Assembly: GCA_937875885.1 (NCBI GenBank) | Contig: CALEIO010000161.1 | Span: forward strand, 1-11,674 | DNA length: 11,674 nucleotides | From: an uncultured Clostridia bacterium | GTDB taxonomy: Bacteria; Bacillota; Clostridia; Oscillospirales; Acutalibacteraceae | Direction: 5' to 3' | Shown here: positions 6,662-11,674 of the stretch, in pieces | Layout of the letters: each line of letters opens with the position of its first letter | How positions within the stretch are numbered: the stretch's first letter is position 1 | The notes under the pieces: generated by a model | What the model was told of the DNA's origin: nothing | Seen by the model: the letters and a program-made list of their open reading frames with translations, nothing else | The model's database searches: none | Translations under genes and position numbers: made by a program

Positions 6662-7936
6662 TTAAAATCCGTATTTACCCTTAATCTTATCCCAGTATGC
6701 CTTGAATGCCTGCTCATTCTTGTTATCTCCGTAATTGTAGTACACAGAATCTTTAATCATATCAGGCAGATACTGCTGGGGTACATAATGGTCGGGGAAG
6801 CTGTGAGGATACTGATAAAACTGTCCCGGATTCTTGTTATCCGCTCCGTCAAAATGCTTGTTCTGCAATGTTCTGGGAATTGCACCTGCTTTTCCCGCTT
6901 CAACATCTGCCATTGCAAGAGCTATAGCGTCGTGGGCAGAATTTGACTTGGGTGCAAGACAAACCAAAATTACGGCATCAGCCAGCGGAAGTTTTGCTTC
7001 GGGAAGTCCCACCATCTGTGCTATATCCACACAGGACTTGACAATGGGAATTATCTGGGGATATGCAAGACCAACATCTTCACAGGCACATACCATAAGA
7101 CGTCTGCAGGCCGAAGGCAGATCTCCTGCCTTGAGCAGCCGTGCAAGGTAATGTAATGCCGCATCCGGGTCTGAACCGCGCATACTTTTCTGGTAAGCGG
7201 AGATAACATCATAATGCTCATCGCTGTCCCTGTCATACCTGAATACGCTCTGCTGGGAAAGCTCACCTGCATGTTCCTGAGTTACAGTTTTGACTCCGTC
7301 TTTTTCGGGAGCGGCAATAACACACAACTCAACTGCATTCAAAGCTTTTCTTACATCTCCCGAACAGGAAGATGCAATTATTCTTACAGCTTCGTCGGAT
7401 ATATCAATATCCACATTCTTTTCACGGGAAAGAAAATCTACAGCACGTCTTACAGCAGGCTCCAGCTCTTTTGGCTCAACAGGCTTGAACTCAAAAACCG
7501 TACTTCGTGAAAGTATTGCATTATATACATAAAAGTAGGGATTCTCTGTAGTTGATGCTATAAGCGTAATTCGACCGTCCTCAATAAACTCAAGCAGGGT
7601 TTGCTGCTGTTTCTTGTTGAAATACTGAATCTCATCAAGGTACAGAAGTATTCCTCCGAAACCCGAAAAAGTGCTGAGCTCCTGTACAACTGCTCTTATG
7701 TCAGCTGTGGAAGCTGTGGTGCCGTTGAGTTTCTTAAGGGTTCTGTTGGTTTTTTTGGCAATATAAGTCGCCAGCGTGGTTTTACCCACGCCGGACGGTC
7801 CATAAAATATTAAATTTGGAATTTCGCCGCTTTCAATTATTCTTCGCAGAGGTTTGTCCTCTGCAAGAAGATGCTTCTGCCCTACAATATCCTCAAGGGT
7901 CTGTGGGCGGAGTCTGTCGGCAAGAGGTGATGACAT
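6662..7936 (-). CDS. rarA: Replication-associated recombination protein A (RarA/MgsA family AAA+ ATPase)
   Basis: Cytoplasmic AAA+ ATPase of the RarA/MgsA/Mgs1 (WRNIP1) family, which acts at stalled replication forks. At 424 aa it has the usual family length. Visible motifs: an N-terminal PLADRLRP stretch typical of the family; Walker A GPSGVGKT (46-53); Walker B LLYLDE (97-102); sensor 1 in STTEN (128-132); a likely arginine finger R144 in LSRSTVFEF; sensor 2 in GDVRKALN (193-200). The C-terminal MgsA-type domain includes the conserved CEDVGLAYP stretch (285-293) and IPRTLQN (353-359). Family members usually have DEIHRF after Walker B; here it is DEIQYF, a mild variation. ATG start with a GAAGGGGA site 4-5 nt upstream, a little close, and a second GGAG further away. 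It lies 36 nt after glyA and is the last gene before the terminator. Confidence 0.95.
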   Translation of the reverse strand: MSSPLADRLRPQTLEDIVGQKHLLAEDKPLRRIIESGEIPNLIFYGPSGVGKTTLATYIAKKTNRTLKKLNGTTASTADIRAVVQELSTFSGFGGILLYLDEIQYFNKKQQQTLLEFIEDGRITLIASTTENPYFYVYNAILSRSTVFEFKPVEPKELEPAVRRAVDFLSREKNVDIDISDEAVRIIASSCSGDVRKALNAVELCVIAAPEKDGVKTVTQEHAGELSQQSVFRYDRDSDEHYDVISAYQKSMRGSDPDAALHYLARLLKAGDLPSACRRLMVCACEDVGLAYPQIIPIVKSCVDIAQMVGLPEAKLPLADAVILVCLAPKSNSAHDAIALAMADVEAGKAGAIPRTLQNKHFDGADNKNPGQFYQYPHSFPDHYVPQQYLPDMIKDSVYYNYGDNKNEQAFKAYWDKIKGKYGF

Positions 7937-7972
7937 AACGTCCCCTTCTCTCCAAATCAGTTTTAGTTTTAA

Positions 7973-9220
7973 TTATGCGTACAGGGGGAACTTGTCGCAG
8001 ATAGCCTTAACCTCTGCAATGCACTTCTCCTTGTTGCCCTCAAAATCTTCGATAACCATAGTGATAAGGTCAGCGATCTTGATCATTTCCTCTTCACCGA
8101 AGCCACGTGTTGTAACTGCAGCTGTACCGATACGAATACCGCTTGTTACGAAGGGACTTCTGGGCTCGTTGGGAACAGTGTTCTTGTTAACTGTAATGTT
8201 AACCTCATCAAGTCTTGCCTCGAGCTCTTTACCTGTGATTTCGGAATCACGGAGGTCAAGGAGGAGCAGGTGGTTGTCTGTACCACCGCTTACAAGCTTG
8301 TGACCACGTGCAACAAGAGCATCTGCAAGAACCTTACAGTTGCTTACAATCTTCTTACCGTAAGCCTTGAAATCATCAGAAAGAGCCTCGCCGAAGCAAA
8401 CAGCCTTTGCAGCAATGATATGCTCAAGAGGACCACCCTGGGAACCGGGGAAGATAGCCTTGTCGATTGCCTTTGCATACTCTTCCTTGCAAAGAATAAG
8501 ACCACCTCTGGGACCTCTGAGGGTCTTGTGAGTTGTAGTTGTAACAAAATCACAGTAAGGAACAGGACTGGGGTGTGCACCTGCAGCAACAAGACCTGCA
8601 ATATGAGCCATATCTACCATAAGATATGCGCCAACCTCGTCTGCAATTTCTCTGAACTTCTTGAAATCGATAACTCTGGGATATGCAGAAGCACCTGCTA
8701 CGATAAGCTTGGGCTTACATTCCTTTGCAATTTCAAGAACCTTATCATAATCGATAACATGTGTCTCGGGGTCAACACCGTAAGGAACGAAGTTATAAAT
8801 CTTACCGGACATATTTACAGGTGAACCGTGAGTAAGGTGTCCGCCCTCTGCAAGGCTCATACCCATAACAGTATCGCCTGCTTCAAGCATTGCAAAGTAA
8901 ACTGCAAGGTTAGCCTGTGCACCGGAGTGAGGCTGTACGTTTGCATGCTCTGCACCAAAAAGCTCACAAGCACGCTTTCTTGCAATATCTTCTACGATGT
9001 CAACACACTGACAGCCACCATAGTAACGCTTACCGGGATAACCTTCAGCGTATTTATTTGTCAGGACTGTACCCATAGCAGCCATAACTGCAGGAGAAGC
9101 AATGTTCTCGCTTGCAATAAGCTCAATGTTTCTGCACTGTCTCTGGTACTCCAGATCCATTGCATCTGCTACCTCGCTGTCGAACATGCCGACAAGCTCA
9201 ATGTTCTTTCTTACGTCCAT
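7973..9220 (-). CDS. glyA: Serine hydroxymethyltransferase
   Basis: PLP-dependent cytoplasmic enzyme that interconverts serine plus tetrahydrofolate with glycine plus 5,10-methylene-tetrahydrofolate, feeding one-carbon metabolism. The full-length 415-aa protein shows the family signatures in order: IELIASEN (32-39), [13 protein letters not shown] (57-69), the SGAQAN stretch (99-104), DMAHIAGL (203-210), the PLP lysine in [14 protein letters not shown] (K232) and the [13 protein letters not shown] segment near the C-terminus. The ATG is supported by AAGGAG (9228-9233) with 7-nt spacing; this site overlaps the TAA stop of the preceding dus gene, and the gap is only 11 nt, so the two are almost certainly co-transcribed. 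No riboswitch fits in that gap. Nothing unusual in the active site. Confidence 0.98.
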   Translation of the reverse strand: MDVRKNIELVGMFDSEVADAMDLEYQRQCRNIELIASENIASPAVMAAMGTVLTNKYAEGYPGKRYYGGCQCVDIVEDIARKRACELFGAEHANVQPHSGAQANLAVYFAMLEAGDTVMGMSLAEGGHLTHGSPVNMSGKIYNFVPYGVDPETHVIDYDKVLEIAKECKPKLIVAGASAYPRVIDFKKFREIADEVGAYLMVDMAHIAGLVAAGAHPSPVPYCDFVTTTTHKTLRGPRGGLILCKEEYAKAIDKAIFPGSQGGPLEHIIAAKAVCFGEALSDDFKAYGKKIVSNCKVLADALVARGHKLVSGGTDNHLLLLDLRDSEITGKELEARLDEVNITVNKNTVPNEPRSPFVTSGIRIGTAAVTTRGFGEEEMIKIADLITMVIEDFEGNKEKCIAEVKAICDKFPLYA

Positions 9221-9231
9221 AATCTTTCTCC

Positions 9232-10200
9232 TTATATTTCCTGAGTTGATACAACTCGTTTTAACAATTTATAGAAGTCATCCAGAGTGCGCAGGGTTCC
9301 TGCTTCATTTCGCAGGGATGCGGCTCCGTGAAGACCTTTGATGTACCAGGCAACGTGCTTTCTTGCCTCTCTCATTCCCACATCTTCGCCCTTGTATTTG
9401 CATAGCAGTTCTATATGTCTGCGCATAACGTCAAAGCGCTCACAAAGAGTAGGATCGGGAAGAAGCTTTCCCTCGGTCATATAGGCATTTATCTGCGAGA
9501 AAATCCAGGGATTGCCCAGAGCACCTCTGCCCACCATAACCAGGTCACAGCCTGTTTCCTCATACATTCTTACTGCATCCTGTGCAGTGCATATATCGCC
9601 ATTCCCTATTACAGGGATATTGACTGCATTTTTTACTTGTCTGATTATATCAATATCCGCAAAGGGCTTGTACATCTGCGCTCTTGTTCTTCCGTGAACA
9701 GCCACCGCAGAAGCACCTCCTGCCTCACAGGCAAGAGCAACGTCCACTGCATTTATGTGTTCATCATCAATACCCTTGCGGATTTTAACTGTTACAGGTA
9801 CGGGAACAGCTTTTCTGACTGCCTCTACAATTTTACCGCAAAGGTCGGGATTCTGCATAAGCGCACAGCCGCAACCGATAGAGTTAACCTTCGGCACGGG
9901 GCAACCCATATTGATATCCACAAAATCAGGATTATACTTAAGAGAAAACTCTGCGGCAAAAGCCATTGTATCAGGCTCACAGCCGAAAAGCTGTACTCCG
10001 CAAGGTCTCTCTGATTCTGATATTTCCATAAGCTCGGCACTCTTTTTGCTGTGGTAAGAAATACCTTTTGCGCTTACCATCTCTGTTGTGGTAACAGCTG
10101 CACCAAAGGATGTACACAGCTCTCTGAACGCCCTGTCTGCCACTCCTGCCATAGGAGCAAGAGAAGCAAAGCCATCTATTTTAAGGTTTCCGATTTCCAT
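9232..10200 (-). CDS. dusB: tRNA-dihydrouridine synthase, DusB type
   Basis: FMN-dependent enzyme that reduces particular uridines of tRNA to dihydrouridine using NAD(P)H. The 322-aa length matches the Dus family. Visible motifs: LAPMAGVAD (14-22) at the start of the TIM barrel; the catalytic cysteine C100 in [19 protein letters not shown] (136-143); AVHGRTR (167-173); NGDI (200-203) and the [11 protein letters not shown] flavin phosphate-binding stretch. The C-terminal helical Dus domain follows. The DusB assignment rests on overall resemblance to the single Dus type common in Firmicutes. The ATG lies one base after the TAA stop of the membrane-protein gene, and no Shine-Dalgarno sequence is visible in the 20 nt before it, so translation probably depends on coupling. 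Followed closely by glyA. Confidence 0.94.
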   Translation of the reverse strand: MEIGNLKIDGFASLAPMAGVADRAFRELCTSFGAAVTTTEMVSAKGISYHSKKSAELMEISESERPCGVQLFGCEPDTMAFAAEFSLKYNPDFVDINMGCPVPKVNSIGCGCALMQNPDLCGKIVEAVRKAVPVPVTVKIRKGIDDEHINAVDVALACEAGGASAVAVHGRTRAQMYKPFADIDIIRQVKNAVNIPVIGNGDICTAQDAVRMYEETGCDLVMVGRGALGNPWIFSQINAYMTEGKLLPDPTLCERFDVMRRHIELLCKYKGEDVGMREARKHVAWYIKGLHGAASLRNEAGTLRTLDDFYKLLKRVVSTQEI

Positions 10201-10201
10201 A

Positions 10202-10741
10202 TTATTTACGTTTTGTATTCTGATAGTATTTATCGTTAAGAAGTCGCTTTTTACCTGACATTTTATCGCCTGTGGAGTAGCGCTGTTTACCGCCGCCGCG
10301 ATAAGCCTTGGTCTTGGTGGTAAGCAAAACTGCCAGAACTACGGCAATACCCACACCAATGCAAATCCAGGCAACAAATCCCCAGAAAAGCGCAGGCTCA
10401 TTTTCCTCTTTAACATCTCCGATAACATCGGGAATGATGATATCCTCGGGAGGTGCTTCGGGCAAAGACTCCTTGTAAGTGGGCTCGGGTCTTGTTTCTG
10501 TAGCAGCTTCTGTGGCTGACTCTGCAGTAGTTTCTGTGTCCTCTGTGGTATCCTCGTAGGTATCCTGTGTTTCATCCTGAAAATAATAATCAGTTGTTTC
10601 TTCCACATAGGACTCAATAGCGTATGTTTCTTCCTCGTAAGCAGGATAGGTTTCTGCAAACACACCAAAAGATGACATCAGAAACAGTACCAATGCTACT
10701 GCAACAAATATTGACTTGTTAATGAATTTATTTTTTTTCAT
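10202..10741 (-). CDS. Unrecognised Thr/Glu-rich single-pass membrane protein (179 aa)
   Basis: Function not recognised. ATG at 10741 is preferred because GGAG (10750-10753) is 8 nt upstream and the protein then starts with a clean signal peptide (MKKNK, hydrophobic core, VFA/ET near 29); an in-frame GTG at 10774 would add 11 residues. Residues 30-115 are low-complexity and very acidic, dominated by Glu, Thr, Asp and Tyr, with a Pro-rich end. A transmembrane helix spans about 117-140 (ALFWGFVAWICIGVGIAVVL). A short, strongly basic tail (KTKAYRGGG, KKRLL, NTKRK) should face the cytoplasm. This predicts a type I membrane protein with an extended, disordered outside or forespore-facing stalk. 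It sits 50 nt after spoIIP and one base before dusB, so a role near the cell envelope or in sporulation is possible, but this rests on position only. Confidence 0.85.
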   Translation of the reverse strand: MKKNKFINKSIFVAVALVLFLMSSFGVFAETYPAYEEETYAIESYVEETTDYYFQDETQDTYEDTTEDTETTAESATEAATETRPEPTYKESLPEAPPEDIIIPDVIGDVKEENEPALFWGFVAWICIGVGIAVVLAVLLTTKTKAYRGGGKQRYSTGDKMSGKKRLLNDKYYQNTKRK

Positions 10742-10749
10742 TCCTAAAA

Positions 10750-10753
10750 CTCC
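10750..10753 (-). promoter_or_regulatory. Ribosome binding site supporting the start at 10741
   Basis: GGAG on the minus strand with an 8-nt spacer to the ATG. It decides between this ATG and the upstream in-frame GTG at 10774, which lacks a comparable site. Confidence 0.6.
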
Positions 10754-10791
10754 AAACACGTCCCTATTATCCACTTCATTATACCAAACTA

Positions 10792-11674
10792 TTAATTGCT
10801 TTGCAATACCTTTGCCAGTACATTTGACAATAATTCGCCTGTATAAACAGCTTCTGCCAAAGTATTTGCGTCTGTACCCACCTCTATAAGCAAAGAACCG
10901 TTGTTTATATTCATATTATATGCAAAGTTTCCGAAATATAGGGGACGTGTCATACCGGGATACATATTTTCTGCTGCGTCCTGAATTTTCAGAGCAAAAG
11001 TCAGGTTATCCTCCCAGAAAGGAAAGTCGTAATAGCCGTCGGGGTCATAGCCCGCCATTATCATAATCTGGGCAGCTTTTTTGCCGTTGTAAGTAAATGT
11101 AGGCTTTACCTTTCCCCCATTTTCTCCGTAGCTGATGCTGTCTCTGTGGATATCAAGCACTACCTTTATACTCGGATATTCCTTAATGTATTTCTCCATT
11201 GTTTCATAACTTCTGTAGTAAGCACCATCATAAACAGGATCATCGTGAAATTCTGTGGCATGTATTGCTCCTATCCCTTGTTTACGGAGTCCCTCGGCAA
11301 TGGAAAGTCCGACTCTTATCATATTCTTATTCTCATCTGAACTTCGAGGATAGAAACTTTCGTGATAATACCCCGCGTCATAAGTAAGGTAACTTTCGCT
11401 TGTATGGGTGTGCACAATAAGCACCTGTGGCTCGTTGCTGCTATCTGTCTGAAAACCCAAAGAGCGGGAAAGATAATGTCCGATATCCAGATTGAATCCG
11501 GTGGAATTCTTCACAAAAAAGCTGTTATATCCCAATTCTCCCGTAGAATATTGAGTTTCTACAACAGGGTAATGCTTTTCATCAGCATACAAATCTGCCG
11601 ATTCCTCAAACACCGATATATTCTGCATTTCATCGGCTGTTGCTTCGTCTGATGTCCTCATCTGCACAGCACTG
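10792..11674 (-). CDS. spoIIP: Stage II sporulation protein P (SpoIIP), peptidoglycan amidase, 5' end cut by window edge
   Basis: SpoIIP is the amidase/endopeptidase of the SpoIID-SpoIIM-SpoIIP complex, which thins septal peptidoglycan and drives engulfment of the forespore. The visible 294 codons carry the family hallmarks: VLIVHTHTSESY (82-93 counted from the GTG at 11667), the KVVLDIHRDS segment (168-177) with catalytic-type His and Asp residues, and SLLIEVGTDANT close to the C-terminus. The frame remains open through base 11674, so the N-terminal membrane anchor and any linker lie outside the window; GTG at 11667 is in frame but has no ribosome binding site in view and is not taken as the start. 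It is the first visible gene of the run leading to rarA. Its presence indicates an endospore-forming lineage. Confidence 0.95.
   Translation of the reverse strand, partial: SAVQMRTSDEATADEMQNISVFEESADLYADEKHYPVVETQYSTGELGYNSFFVKNSTGFNLDIGHYLSRSLGFQTDSSNEPQVLIVHTHTSESYLTYDAGYYHESFYPRSSDENKNMIRVGLSIAEGLRKQGIGAIHATEFHDDPVYDGAYYRSYETMEKYIKEYPSIKVVLDIHRDSISYGENGGKVKPTFTYNGKKAAQIMIMAGYDPDGYYDFPFWEDNLTFALKIQDAAENMYPGMTRPLYFGNFAYNMNINNGSLLIEVGTDANTLAEAVYTGELLSNVLAKVLQSN

Noticed and set aside
8270..8824. 184-codon plus-strand frame antisense to glyA
   Set aside because: It mirrors the glyA codon pattern, has a biased composition (Cys, Asn, Thr) and no recognisable motif.
9415..10014. 199-codon plus-strand frame antisense to dusB
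   Set aside because: Shadow of the dusB reading frame: Ser/Cys/His-rich, without any family resemblance.
10742..10774. GTG start for the small membrane protein
   Set aside because: The extension lies before the basic start of the signal peptide, and the downstream ATG has a better-placed ribosome binding site.
11665..11667. GTG as the true start of spoIIP
   Set aside because: The frame is open up to the window edge, and SpoIIP proteins have an N-terminal membrane anchor that is missing here, so the gene is truncated by the window.

Overview
All genes in this window lie on the minus strand, so transcription runs from high to low coordinates. The gene set suggests a spore-forming, starch-degrading Gram-positive anaerobe of the Ruminococcus (Oscillospiraceae) type, closest in character to Ruminococcus bromii. 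The grounds are a SpoIIP sporulation hydrolase, a dockerin on a secreted starch-binding protein (an amylosome-type part), two secreted GH13 amylases, strong AGGAGG ribosome binding sites and no outer-membrane features. The species is an inference; no rRNA or marker search was possible.

Region 1 (11674 to about 6615) looks like one housekeeping/sporulation transcription unit: a 5'-truncated spoIIP, a small unrecognised Thr/Glu-rich single-pass membrane protein, a DusB-type tRNA-dihydrouridine synthase, glyA (serine hydroxymethyltransferase) and rarA/mgsA (AAA+ ATPase). Gaps are 50, 1, 11 and 36 nt. The unit ends in a clear intrinsic terminator at 6615-6648.

Region 2 (about 6390-6614) is an AT-rich intergenic control region. 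It holds three copies of a TTATCC/GGATAA hexamer, a weak promoter candidate and an inverted repeat overlapping the putative -10.

Region 3 (6390 to 1) is a starch-utilisation operon of three secreted proteins. The first is a non-catalytic protein with two CBM26-like starch-binding modules, three Ig-like repeats, a Pro-Thr-Asp linker and a C-terminal dockerin. The second is a complete GH13 amylase (805 aa) with its own N-terminal starch-binding module and no dockerin. The third is a paralogous GH13 amylase that starts at a TTG codon and runs off the left edge of the window. The likely logic is that the first protein docks on a scaffoldin and holds starch at the cell surface, while the two amylases cut it with somewhat different active sites. 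The most interesting points are that the dockerin sits on the non-catalytic protein, that the tandem paralogs differ at conserved GH13 positions, and that the intergenic region is rich in symmetric repeats.

No tRNA, rRNA, CRISPR array or insertion sequence was seen.
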